From: Drosophila pseudoobscura
Taxonomy: Eukaryota > Arthropoda > Insecta > Diptera > Drosophilidae
Assembly (NCBI RefSeq): GCF_009870125.1
Contig: NW_022881707.1
Location: forward strand, 124,001-188,000
Direction: 5' to 3'
DNA length: 64,000 nucleotides
The notes beneath the pieces were generated by a model. It did no database searches. It was given only the letters and a program-made list of their open reading frames with translations, and was not told the origin of the DNA. The number at the start of each line of letters is the position of its first letter. Positions within the stretch are counted from its first letter, which is position 1. The position numbers were made by a program, and so were the translations under genes. Positions 23,330-35,286 of this stretch are shown here, piece after piece.

Positions 23330-25579
23330 TGTAGTGGCCAGTTGTGACTCTAAAACTCCAGCGAACAGTTTGGGAAGTATTGCCCTCGCGTTCAACATTA
23401 ACTCTTCTTTTCCAAAACAAGATAAGAGATTGATTATAAGAGAGAAGTAGTTAAAGCTTTCACTGAAGGGCTTAAGATCTAATTGAGAGAAGCAGCGTGG
23501 CTCTGTGGGAGTTATGTTTTAAAGCTTCACTAGAAATCGTACGATTTCTCCGTTAGTCGTGGAAGCTATGTGTAAGCTTTGCTCAGCATCGTATGATTTC
23601 CCCGTTGGTTGTGGAAGGTAAAGTTCCGATCGCAAGGGCTAATGCTAGTGATAAAACTTCTAGATGGATCATTGCTTTAGTGAAGCTGTACGAACTCGGA
23701 GGTATTTTTCTATGCAAATATATATATATATCCAGTGAATTTGAAAACGTTGTGCAATCAAACACGTGCCAATTAAATTGAAGTTCTGGTGGATTGTATT
23801 ATTCGGTTTGGTTTAAAGAAGACAAGAGGTATTTGAATCGTACAATAGTGAAACAGTTTTAACAGTCTTGTATCCTAGGACTGGAAATCTTACTACGTTC
23901 GACATCGGGAAAGAGAAAAAAGTACCAATTGACCCCTCCAATAACGAAGTCGTCAAAGTCCATCGATTTCTTAGTAGTTCTGGGAAAGACCTCGGATTTC
24001 CCAGGAACCAGCATCTACATAAACCAACGATAACTACAACCAAATAAACTAGCAAAAGCCGCCCGAAGATGTACTAGAGTGAAGCTTGAAGTTATGTGGA
24101 TGCATACTTAAACTGATGTACTTCTTGGAGTAAGACGACAAGAATGGTTTTCTTGCGAATTCGGAGAAACTAATATGCCGCACTCGTCACCCTTCTCGCT
24201 TACGAGTTAAGCGCGCGGCTAAAGCTTTCGCACGTAGTTTCTTCGTTGTGTGTGTAGTGATTTCCAAACTGGGGAAATAAAAACATTATTCTGCTGCGAT
24301 CCACACTGCCGTTTAACAGTCGTCGTATCAAGAAATGTACCAAAGTATCAATTTTGAGTCTATTTATGAGATTTTCCATTTTCTTTGTTTTATTAAAGAT
24401 TAAATTCCGTACTAGCTATTCATCTTAGTTCTGTATTGTATAGACGTTAAGAGAAAAACAAACAATGTATATAATGACCCATAATTAAAATCAGCGCAAG
24501 TGAAAGCCACATAGTTTTAAGATCAGCCGTTAAGTTGCGAATCGTCGTCGAACTGGTATGGAAATGATATAATCGGTGTTTCATCCGAATTAGAAGTGAA
24601 GACATGTATATTCATAATTTTTCTCCTTTCCTCAGAATATGTTCCCACGTCGCCCCTTGAGCTCAACGGACACGCCGGATATTTCGTATAAAGTATGAGT
24701 GAGTTACAAGCTTCCTTAAACGGAGATCTCGCGTATTTTCAAAGTATATATATACGTCTTGTAAAACTTCTATTGCGGTATGTTGAACAACCATATACAT
24801 ACGTGCGCTAATTAAAGCCGATCGGCTAGTAATCTTTCTTTCACGTTTGCCTTCTTTTTATATTATTATCATATTTTTTTCTATTCTTTCCAATTTAATT
24901 TCTTTTACGCCATATTCTCTACACATAAGTCCTATATACATATACATATACATTTATAGCTAGATACAAGTTGTTATTATTTCCTCTTTCTTTATCTGAT
25001 TAAGTTGTATTAAGTTTATGCACATCCAGAAAATCATGAAGTCCAAACCCGTAAATTTTGAATTATTAAATAATAATTAGTAGATAATAATGGAACATTA
25101 AACCTTTTGTGTTTGTCCTGAGTAGAGCCTGAGGCAGTCCGATGATCGAATAGAGATACGCTTGATTAGGGTTATGCTGTCGATTAAACGGCATACTAAA
25201 GGTAGGGAGGGTAGAGAAGGGGTCAAAGTCATCTGAGTTCCCCGAGAGCGGCGGAATATAGCCTGACTATTTGTCGGTAGTCGGTTAGCCAGTTAGTTAA
25301 AATTCCCATTCTTTTCTTTTTTTGATTTCTTTTATAGAGTTCCTTTTGAACATTAAATCAAGTGTACCTAAAACATCTTTGCGAATGTGTTCGTATGGCA
25401 AATAGGAGAGTAGGAAAGATCCCACGACATTCCGGCGAGCTATTTAGAGCATAGCTAGAGGTACACGTTCCGAAATCCTACTATACTATTGGTGTCTGAC
25501 CGTCAAAAAATGTAGGTACAACCTCCATCCGTACATACAATCTCACACCTCTAAGAATAAGAATTTCTTGCACATTACA
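23330..25579 (+). repeat. A array LTR1
   Basis: This 2250-bp LTR has two 52-bp units (starting 23536 and 23588) where other A LTRs have three. TGTAGTGG follows the CATT duplication directly, which fixes the LTR start. It holds an AATAAA at 24276-24281. It differs from LTR3 to LTR5 in its middle part (gaatggttttcttgcg where those read gaatggtcttctggcg). Confidence 0.93.
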
Positions 25580-25584
25580 TAGAT

Positions 25585-25602
25585 TGGCGCCCAACGTGGG
25601 GC
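25585..25602 (+). other. A2 primer-binding site, tRNA-Lys(CUU)
   Basis: TGGCGCCCAACGTGGGGC is perfectly complementary to the 3' 18 nt of insect tRNA-Lys(CUU) with its CCA tail. It is set 5 nt (tagat) after the LTR. Confidence 0.92.
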
Positions 25603-26189
25603 CAGAGTACTAGTTACTACTGGTTAAAACCCCCAAAAAACTTAGCTCGTTGCAATTTTAAATTCCACATTAAAATTAATAAGTCCAGTCCAACTACCGT
25701 AACGGAGGATATTGATGGAATTTTGGGTTTAAGATTCTGAGTTTCGGAACACCTAACCAAATAGAATCCGCCAGGTAGCAAGGGATGGAAAATTGTTATA
25801 TTTTTGTTTAAGGTTACCAGAATTAATTTGCGAATATACGACAGCTATTCACAAAGGCGGATAGGTCGGCCAAATTATGATAGGATAACCCCAAAAGAGT
25901 TTATGAAGGAAGAGTATCGATGGCTTTCGGAAGTCTAATTTTCTAGATATAGATTTGGAAATTAGCCATTGCCAGAGTACTGACCACATAAACATACAAT
26001 AGACCAATTTAGATTTCATTGAGGTTATATTCCGGCGACAAGAGAAAGCGTATATCGGACGGAATCAGGCTCGAAAAGGACAAATATTGGGTATTTAGGA
26101 AAATTTTGTAAAATTTATTGAAGTTTGGTCCTATAATTAGGGATTTCCACATTTAGTGATCAGAACTCGTATTATTGGGTTACCTTAAC
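25603..26189 (+). other. A2 leader
   Basis: This ~590-nt AT-rich leader has no supported ORF. It is collinear with the other A leaders. Confidence 0.7.
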
Positions 26190-27734
26190 ATGTCACCAGT
26201 ACAACGTACCCCGGGGGGCAAGGCGTCGGGTGACGGGGACGCCCAGATCTGTGGTATATGTCAAGAAGCCATAAGAAGAAGTCAACTAATATGTACTGCG
26301 TCTTGTGGTCACCGGTATCATGATACTTGCATGAAAGAATTCGTGAAAAATAACCGAAATTGCCCCGTATGTAGGGCGGAGTTGAATCCGCAGGAACTTT
26401 CGTTTGATGAGAATACTCTAGCAGCCGAATTACCACCCGACATGGGTTCGGGTATAGTGCCGTTAGAAGGAGGCTCCAATCCAGAGTCAAACGCTTCAGA
26501 GATAGGACCTCAAAAGTCAAGAGGGGCTAGACCTAAACAGGGACGGGGAACTACATCGCGCCGAGGGATGCATACTAGGTTGCAGTCTCAACAATTTCGG
26601 GATAACTCTTTGGGCAGTATCAGCCATAGGTCAGCCGAAGGAGATATGCCGGAAAGAACCATTGAGGTAATGCAAGCCTTGATTAAAGGTCAACAGAAAG
26701 ATATGATGGTGGAGCTAGGTTCATTCGTGAAGACTTTGATCGAGGAAAATCTACGCGAACAATTAGGTAGGATGACAATAGCTTCAGATAGCACGCCTGT
26801 GCAAGCGACAAGGCAAAATCATGAGCCTAATATATCAGGAAACTCGTTGTCTTCAGAAAACGGAAGGGAAAGGGGATTACCACATCCAAATGCCGCTAAC
26901 AGGGCGATAGCTCCTGGGAAGGCCGCTAATATCTTAGCCAGCTGGCGACTAAAGTTTGACGGATCCAAAGACGCTATGCACGTCGACGAATTCCTGTACA
27001 GGGTTCGTTCACTTACATCCTCCACTTTAAATAACGATTACGAATTACTCTGTGACAATATGCATCTGCTTTTCTCGGCTAAAGCCAGCGATTGGTTTTG
27101 GAACTTCCATAGAAAGAACCCACAGTTTTCTTGGCAAACTTTTTCTGCCTCGTTTAGACAACGATTCGATGATGCTAAAGATGATTTCGACTTGTGGGAG
27201 TTGATTAGAAAACGCCGTCAGAGAGAGGGTGAATCGTTTGACGATTATCAGACGGCCGTCGAAGAATTGGTGTCCAGGCTCTCACACGAGGTTAGCGAAA
27301 ATAAGTTAGTAGACATTTTAAAACGTAACGCAAAAACAGCCCTCAGATATGAACTCTTACATCTCAAAATCAGCGATCGAACTGGCCTGAGAGAAGAAGT
27401 TCGCAAGCATGAAAACTTCTGTAAAGACAACCATAACCCTTTTCCAAGAGGTAAATTCGGCAAACCGAATGTAGCAGAAATACTTACGGACAATGAAGAT
27501 ATAGAGGAAGAAGACGTTTCGCAGATTTATCGTAAGAAACTGGTATGCTGGAACTGCGACCAGGAAGGGCATCGTTTTGATGATTGTTTAGGAGAAAGGC
27601 GAATTTTCTGCTATGGTTGTGGTGCTAAGGATATTTATAAGCCTCGATGCGTCAAATGCAACCCAGCGAAAAACTTGAAACGGGATGTACCGACCGGAGC
27701 CCAGTCAGTACACCCGACCAAGAACAGCAACTAA
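26190..27734 (+). CDS. gag: A2 RING-Gag, 514 residues, intact
   Basis: The start is ATG 26190 (MSPVQRT). The RING-H2 finger spans residues 21-61 with ligands Cys21, Cys24, Cys39, His41, His44, Cys47, Cys58, Cys61. A Gly/Arg/Ser-rich linker with GRGTTSRRG follows, then a helix (~160-200), a capsid-like region containing LASWRLKFDGSKDAMHVDEF and ASDWFWNF (~255-400), a CCHC knuckle CWNCDQEGHRFDDC (~453-466) and CYGC...CVKC (~474-490). Gag would form the particle and bind RNA through the knuckles. RING-H2 folds usually recruit E2 ubiquitin-conjugating enzymes; activity here is inference. The last 88 nt overlap pol in the -1 frame. Confidence 0.9.
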   Translation: MSPVQRTPGGKASGDGDAQICGICQEAIRRSQLICTASCGHRYHDTCMKEFVKNNRNCPVCRAELNPQELSFDENTLAAELPPDMGSGIVPLEGGSNPESNASEIGPQKSRGARPKQGRGTTSRRGMHTRLQSQQFRDNSLGSISHRSAEGDMPERTIEVMQALIKGQQKDMMVELGSFVKTLIEENLREQLGRMTIASDSTPVQATRQNHEPNISGNSLSSENGRERGLPHPNAANRAIAPGKAANILASWRLKFDGSKDAMHVDEFLYRVRSLTSSTLNNDYELLCDNMHLLFSAKASDWFWNFHRKNPQFSWQTFSASFRQRFDDAKDDFDLWELIRKRRQREGESFDDYQTAVEELVSRLSHEVSENKLVDILKRNAKTALRYELLHLKISDRTGLREEVRKHENFCKDNHNPFPRGKFGKPNVAEILTDNEDIEEEDVSQIYRKKLVCWNCDQEGHRFDDCLGERRIFCYGCGAKDIYKPRCVKCNPAKNLKRDVPTGAQSVHPTKNSN

Positions 27735-30700
27735 ACGAAAGTAAACCAACTACCTTAAAAGGGCTTTCCGAAGGGGTAGTTGCCGTAAAACCGGATATGA
27801 TACTACACCAAATTTGTACAGGTATAGATGTAGCGACTCAAACGACGGAGAGCAAAGAGTTAGACTCAGAAAATGTGAATTCGGGGTCTAAATTGATAGT
27901 TAAGCCCAAACGATCGACGGTCCGGAGACGAGCGTTCTGGAAAAAGGTCCAATCTGTTCGAAAACATTTAGTCTCAGCAGTTATCCTGAGTTCAGATAAC
28001 CGATTGTACACGGAGATAATGATCGAAGGGCAAACTTATAAGGCTTTGCTAGATTCAGGAGCCACCATTAGTTGTTTGGGTGGGAGAGCAGCAACCTTTT
28101 TAGAACATCACCCAAAATCTCAGAAGTGTTCGGGAACCGTACGCACTGCCAGCAACGAAGCTTGTACCGTAGTGTCCAAATTGGTGGTTCCGATTGAATT
28201 CCGTAAAACAGTTAAGGAAGTAGAGTTCTTTATCATCCCAGCTTTAAAACAAGATGTTTATTTAGGAGTTGACTTTTGGAAAGATTTCGGTCTTCTATCC
28301 CAATTATTGACCCGAGAAGGAACTGTGAGCTGTTTGGAGAATAGAGACGACACGGTTATGAAGGAAATGCCTAAAATGCACTCTCTAAATGAAGAACAAA
28401 GGAACCAATTAGAGGCGGTAATAAGAACCTTCCCGTCATATGAATGCGACGGACTAGGTCGTACACACCTAATACAACATTCTATGGTAATCAATGCCGA
28501 AGTACCCGTCAAACAACGACATTGGCCCATATCACCCGCGAAAGAGAAAGTGATGTTCGAAGAAGTAGAGAAGATGATTAAGCTGGGTGTGATAGAACCT
28601 TCAAATAGTCCATGGAGTAGCAATTGCGTCCTAGTAAAGAAAGGGAACAAGAATAGGTTATGCCTTGATTCTCGAGAGATCAACAAATATACCCGAAAAG
28701 ATGCATACCCCCTTCCCCATATAGATGGGATACTCAGTCGATTGCCACCTGCCAAATACATAACGGGACTTGATATGAAGCATGCGTATTGGCAAATTCC
28801 TCTAGAGGAGTCTTCACGCCAATACACCGCGTTTACCATACCTAACCGACCGCTGTATCAATACAAAGTTATGCCTTTTGGTCTAACCAATGCCTCACAA
28901 ACCCTCTGTCGTTTAATGGATAAGGTAATACCTGCTAACTTACGTACGAGAGTGTTTGTTTACCTCGATGACTTACTAATTTTATCCGATGATTTCGAAT
29001 CCCATTTAATGTTACTGAGAGAAGTTGCAGTACACTTACGAAAGGCTAATCTTACGATAAACATTGCCAAATCGCACTTTTGCATGCGTGAGATTAAGTA
29101 TCTGGGGTTCATCATTGGATACGGACAGGTAAAAACGGATCCGAGTAAAATTGAAGCTATTAAAGAATTTCCCGTTCCCAAGACAGTGAAACAATTGCGA
29201 CGATTCCTTGGTCTTGCAGGGTGGTACCGTCGTTTCGTCGACAATTATGCAACGGTAAGTTGCGCCCTCACTGAACTATTAAAGAAACCGAAAGCGTATG
29301 CGTGGAACCCTTTGGCCAATCAGGCATTTGAAAAACTTAAACAGTGCTTGACGTCAGCTCCCATTTTGTCTACGCCGGATTTCTCAAAACCCTTTTTGCT
29401 GTTATGTGACGCTAGTACTGTAGGAATTGGTTGTGTGTTAGCTCAGAAAAACGAAGAAGGAGAAGAATTACCCGTAGCATTCATGTCCGAGAAGCTATCT
29501 AAAGCTCAAAAAAGCTACTCAGTTACGGAATTAGAATGTTTAGCGGTGATAAAGGGAATTAAGAAGTTTCAAGCTTATGTAGAAGGTCAAGCATTCGAGG
29601 TGATAACCGATCATGCCTCATTACAATGGCTTATGCGTCAGAAGGAGTTGTCTGGTAGATTAGCTCGATGGGCCATAAAACTACAGGGATTCTCTTTTGA
29701 AATAACGCACCGGAAGGGTTCACTAAACGTGGTAGCGGACGCCCTATCGCGTAAAGATGAAGTGACTGTTGCTGAAATGGAAGAGCAGGGTCCGATAGTT
29801 GATCTATCTGCCGCAGAATTTAAATCACCCGAATATATGACCTTAATTGACAATATTCGCGCTAAGCAAAATAAATTACCAGATTTGAAGATTCTCAATG
29901 ATTATGTCTACAAAAGAACCGAACCTGATCAGGGAAATAAGGGTGTAGATAATCTATCTTGGAAATTGTGGATTCCTAGAGAACTCACCCAAGGTGTAAT
30001 CTCGCGGGCCCATGATCCGCCGAATGCCGCTCATAGTGGAGTAGGGAAAACCATCGAAAAGATCAAAAGATATTTGTTTTGGCCAAAAATGAACAAGCAA
30101 ATACGTGAGTATGTAACTCATTGCGAAGTGTGTCGTCACACCAAGCACCCGAACACCGTGTTGAAACCACCCATGGGAAAACCAATGGTGTCTGATCGTC
30201 CGTTTCAAAAACTTTATATGGATTTGCTGGGTCCATATCCCCGATCCAAGAAAGGGCATATTGGTTTACTTATTATCGTAGACCACTTCACAAAATTTCA
30301 TTTCCTATGCCCCCTTAGGGTGTTTACTTCCAATCGGGTGTGCGAATACCTTGAAAATTATTTGTTCTGTACATTTGGAGTCCCCGAGGTGATATTAACA
30401 GATAACGGCTCTCAATTCGTTTCTGGAGCCTTTCAGGCTTTTCTAACCCGCTTTGGAATACAACATGTTCGGACGGCGATATATTCACCACAGGCGAATG
30501 CCAGTGAGAGACTCAATAGATCGGTGTTAGCAGCTATAAGAGCTTACATAAGCCAGGATCATTCCACTTGGGATACCAAATTACCGGAAATCAGTGCTGC
30601 TCTCAGATCCAACATTCACCAGAGCACTGGTTACTCGCCCTATTTCCTAACCTTGGGACAAAATATGATTCTGAATGGCAAAGACTATGAGTTGCTTCGC

Positions 30701-31040
30701 CGCTTAAAACTCTTATCGGAGGATAGCCGCCTTAGTTATCCGGAAGCACTACAAATCATTCGCGAATCGGCAAAGAAAAAGGTGAAAGAGTCACATGAAC
30801 AAAATGCTAGGAGATATAATCTACGCTGTCGAAAAGTTGAGTTTAAGGTTGGAGAGCCAGTACTTGCCCGCAATTTCTGCCAAAGCAATGCTAGTAAAAA
30901 GTTTAAGGCAAAGTTAGCGCCGGTTTTTTAATTCAGCCGTGGTATCTAGACGAGTTGGCTCATCCTATTATCAACTGGAAAACGAACAGGGTAAAAACAT
31001 AGGAATATTTCACCTCAAAGACATACAAGTTCATCCCTAG
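27620..31040 (+). pseudogene. pol: A2 Pol with 1-nt insertion near the end
   Basis: The architecture is the same as in A5 (protease DSGA, RT YLDD, RNase H, integrase with zinc module and D, D, E triad) and open from the gag overlap to 30931. There, six T in ccggttttttaattc replace the five of A5 and A1 and shift the frame, so about the last 36 residues are lost. The original stop would be at 31038-31040. A3 carries the same extra T. All catalytic residues precede the lesion, so loss of function is likely but not certain. Confidence 0.88.
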
Positions 31041-31100
31041 GCAACTGTCCTTCTTCTGTTTAGGCCTCGCCAGTTAAAACTAGCGCTTCCTCAACTGTGG

Positions 31101-33397
31101 TGTAGTGGCCAGTTGTGACTCTAAAACTCCAGCGAACAGTTTGGGAAGTATTGCCCTCGCGTTCAACATTAACTCTTCTTTTTTAAAACAAGATAAGAGA
31201 TTGATTATAAGAGAGAAGTAGTTAAAGCTTTCACTGAAGAGCTTAAGATCTAATTGAGAGAAGCAGCGTGGTTCTGTGGGAGTTATGTTTTAAAGCTTCA
31301 CTAGAAATCGTACGATTTCTCCGTTAGTCGTGGAAGCTATGTGTAAGCTTTGCTTAGCATCGTACGATTTCTCCGTTAGTCGTGGAAGCTATGTGTAAGC
31401 TTGGCTTAGCATCGTATGATTTCCCCGTTGGTTGTGGAAGGTAAAGTTCCGATCGCTAATGCTAGTGATAAAACTTCTAGATGGATCATTGCTTTAGTGA
31501 AGCTGTACGAACTCGGAGGTATTTTTCTATGCAAATATATATATATATCCAGTGAATTTGAAAGCGTTGTGCAATCAAACACGTGCCAATTAAATTGAAG
31601 TTCTGGTGGATTGTATTATTCGGTTTGGTTTAAAGAAGACAAGAGGTATTTGAATCGTACCATGGTGAAACAGTTTTAACAGTCTCGTATCCTAGGACTG
31701 GGAATCTTACTACGTTCGACCTCGGGAAAGAGAAAAAGTACCAACTGACCCCTCCAATAACGAAGTCGTCAAAGTCCATCGATTTCTTAGTAGATCTGGG
31801 AAAGGCCTCGGATTTCCCAGGAACCAGCATCTACATAAACCCACGATAACTACAACCAAATAAACTAGCAAAAGCCGTCCGAAGATATACTAGAGTGAAA
31901 TTTGAAGTTATGTGGAGGCATACTTAAACTGATGTACTTCTTGGAGTAAGACGACAAGAATGGTTTTCTTGCGAATTCGGAGAAACTAATATGCCGCACT
32001 CGTCACCCTTCTCGCTTACGAGTTAAGCGCGCGGCTAAAGCTTTCGCACGTAGTTTCTTCGTTGTGTGTGTAGTGATTTCCAAACTGGGGAAATAAAAAC
32101 ATTATTCTGCTGCGATCCACACTGCCGTTTAACAGTCGTCGTATCAAAATGTACCAAAGTATCAATTTTGGGTCTCTTTATGAGATTTTCCATTTTCTTT
32201 GTTGTATTAAAGATTAAATTCCGTACTAGCTATTCATCTTAGTTCTGTATTGTATAGACGTTAAGAGAAAAACAAACAATGTATATAATGACCCATAATT
32301 AAAATCTGCGCAAGTGAAAGCCACATAGTTTTAAGATCAGCCGTTAAGTTGCAAATCGTCGTCGAACTGGTATGGAAATGATATAATCGGTGTTTCATCC
32401 GAATTAGAAGTGAAGACATGTATATTCATAATTTTTCTCCTTTCCTCAGAATATGTTCCCACGTCGCCCCTTGAGCTCAACGGACACGCCGGATATTTCG
32501 TATAAAGTATGAGTGAGTTACGAGCTTCCTTAAACGGAGATCTCGAGTATTTTCAAAGTATATATATACGTCTTGTAAAACTTCTGTTGCGGTATGTTGA
32601 ACAACCATATACATGCGTGCGCTAATTAAAGCCGATCGGCTAGTAATTTTTCTTTCACGTTTGCCTTCTTTTTATATTATTATCATATTTTTTTCTATTC
32701 TTTCCAATTTAATTTCTTTTACGCCATATTCTCTACACATACACAGGTCCTATATACATATACATATACATTTATAACTAGATATAAATTGTTATTATTT
32801 CCTCTTTCTCTATCTAATTACTTTGTATTAAGTTTATGCATATCCAGAAAATCATGAAGTCCAAACCCGTAAATTTTGAATTATTAAATGATAATTAGTA
32901 GATAATAATGGAACATTAAACCTTTTGTGTTTGTCCTGAGTAGAGCCTGAGGCAGTCCGATGATCGAATAGAGATACGCTTGATTAGGGTTATGCTGTCG
33001 ATTAAACGGCATACTAAAGGTAGGGAGGGTAGAGAAGGGGTCAAAGTCATCTGAGTTCCCCGAGAGCGGCGGAATATAGCCTGACTATTTGTCGGTAGTC
33101 GGTTAGCCAGTTAGTTAAAATTCCCATTCTTTTCTTTTTTTGATTTCTTTTATAGAGTTCCTTTTGAACATTAAATCAAGTGTACCTAAAACATCTTTGC
33201 GAATGTGTTCGTATGGCAAATAGGAGAGTAGGAAAGATCCCACGACATTCCGGCGAGCTAGTTAGAGCATAGCTAGAGGTACACGTTCCGAAATCCTGCT
33301 ATACTATTGGTGTCTGACCGTCAAAAAATGTAGGTACAACCTCCATCCGTACATACAATCTCACACCTCTAAGAATAAGAATTTCTTGCACATTACA
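31101..33397 (+). repeat. A array LTR2, shared by A2 and A3
   Basis: This 2297-bp LTR serves as the 3' LTR of A2 and the 5' LTR of A3 with no duplication on either side. It has three 52-bp units starting at 31307, 31359 and 31411, and the perfect 18-bp palindrome at 31303-31320. Confidence 0.92.
31303..31445 (+). repeat. 52-bp tandem units with palindrome in an A LTR
   Basis: Three units of 52 bp, each starting atcgta(c/t)gattt. The first is preceded by aga, which makes the perfect palindrome AGAAATCGTACGATTTCT (31303-31320). All A LTRs have this block with two (LTR1, LTR5) or three units. It resembles a cluster of protein-binding sites; the binding factor is unknown. Confidence 0.85.
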
Positions 33398-33402
33398 TAG
33401 AT

Positions 33403-33420
33403 TGGCGCCCAACGTGGGGC
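33403..33420 (+). other. A3 primer-binding site, tRNA-Lys(CUU)
   Basis: TGGCGCCCAACGTGGGGC, a perfect match, 5 nt after LTR2. Confidence 0.92.
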
Positions 33421-34017
33421 CAGAGTACTAGTTACTACTGGTTAAAACCCCCAAAAAACTTAGCTCGTTGCAATTTTAAATTCCACATTAAAATTAATAA
33501 GTCCAGTCCAACTACCGTAACGGAGGATATTGATGGAATTTTGGGTTTAAGATTCTGAGTTTCGGAACACCTAACCAAATAGAATCCGCCAGGTAGCAAG
33601 GGATGGAAAATTGTTATATTTTTATTTAAGGTTACCAGAATTAATTTGCGAATATACGACAGCTATTCACAAAGGCGGATAGGTCGGCCAAATTATGATA
33701 GGATAACCCCAAAAGAGTTTATGAAGGAAGAGTATCGATGGCTTTCGGAAGTCTAATTTTCTAGATATAGATTTGGAAATTAGCCATTGCCAGAGTACTG
33801 ACCACATAAACATACAATAGACCAATTTAGATTTCATTGAGGTTATATTCCGGCGACAAGAGAAAGCGTATATCGGACGGAATCAGGCTCGAAAAGGACA
33901 AATATTGGGTTTTTAGGAAAATTTTGTAAAATTTATTGAAGTTTGGTCCTATAATTAGGGATTTCCACATTTAGTGATCAGAACTCGTATTATTGGGTTA
34001 CCTTAACATGTCACCAG
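33421..34017 (+). other. A3 leader
   Basis: This leader is collinear with that of A2, with few differences and no ORF. Confidence 0.7.
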
Positions 34018-35286
34018 TACAACGTACCCCGGGGGGCAAGGCGTCGGGTGACGGGGACGCCCGGATTGTGGTATATGACCTTAATTGACAATATTCGCGC
34101 TAAGCAAGATAAATTACCAGATTTGAAGATTCTCAATGATTATGTCTACAAAAGAACCGAACCTGATCAGGGAAATAAGGGTGTAGATAATCTATCTTGG
34201 AAATTGTGGATTCCTAGAGAACTCACCCAAGGTGTAATCTCGCGGGCCCATGATCCGCCGAATGCCGCTCATAGTGGAGTAGGGAAAAACCATCGAAAAG
34301 ATTAAAAGATATTTGTTTTGGCCAAAAATGAACAAGCAAATACGTGAGTATGTAACTCATTGTGAAGTGTGTCGTCACACCAAACACCCGAACACCGTGT
34401 TGAAACCACCCATGGGAAAACCAATGGTTTCTGATCGTCCGTTTCAAAACAAAAAAACTTTATATAGATTTGCTGGGTCCATATCCCCGATCCAAGAAAG
34501 GGCATATTGGTTTACTTATTATCGTAGACCACTTCACAAAATTTCATTTCCTATGCCCCCTCAGGGTGTTTACTTCCAATCGGGTGTGCGAATACCTTGA
34601 AAATTATTTGTTCTGTACCTTTGGAGTCCCCGAGGTAATATTAACAGATAACGGATCTCAATTCGTTTCTGGAGCCTTTCAGGCTCTTCTAACCCGCTTT
34701 GGAATACAACATGTTCGGACGGCGATATATTCAGCACAGGCGAATGCCAGTGAGAGACTCAATAGATCGGTGTTAGCAGCTATAAGAGCTTACATAAGCC
34801 AGGATCATTCCACTTGGGATACCAAATTACCGGAAATCAGTGCTGCTCTCAGACCCAACATTCACCAAAGCACAGGGTACTCGCCCTATTTCCTAACGTT
34901 TGGACAAAATATGATTCTGAATGGCAAAGACTATGAGTTGCTTCGCCGCTTAAAACTCTTATCGGAGGATAGCCGCATTAGTTATCCGGAAGCACTACAA
35001 ATCATTCGCGAATCGGCAAAGAAAAAGGTGAAAGAGTCACATGAACAAAATGCTAGGAGATATAATCTACGCTGTCGAAAAGTTGAGTTTAAGGTTGGAG
35101 AGCCAGTACTTGCCCGCAATTTCTGCCAAAGCAATGCTAGTAAAAAGTTTAAGGCAAAGTTAGCGCCGGTTTTTTAATTCAGCCGTGGTATCTAGACGAG
35201 TTGGCTCATCCTATTATCAACTGGAAAACGAACAGGGTAAAAACATAGGAATATTTCACCTCAAAGACATACAAGTTCATCCCTAG
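34018..35286 (+). pseudogene. A3 deleted gag-pol remnant
   Basis: The gag ATG (34018) leads into 26 codons that end before the RING. The sequence then jumps from gag to the end of RNase H across a TATATG shared by both flanks (gtggTATATGacc at about 34071-34080), removing ~3.58 kb compared with A5. What remains is the tether, the integrase and the pol end. Further lesions are one extra A near 34284-34289, a 7-nt A-rich insertion near 34447-34455, and the extra T near the end shared with A2. It cannot encode a functional protein. The leader and LTRs remain, so it could have been mobilised in trans. Confidence 0.9.

Noticed and set aside
23583..23781. 60-62-codon frames on both strands near the 52-bp units
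   Set aside because: They are short, shared by all LTR copies, and encoded by the repeat itself; there is no evidence of translation.
31303..31445. CRISPR-like look of regularly spaced palindromic units in the A LTR
   Set aside because: The units are adjacent without unique spacers, number two or three, and lie in a eukaryotic LTR.
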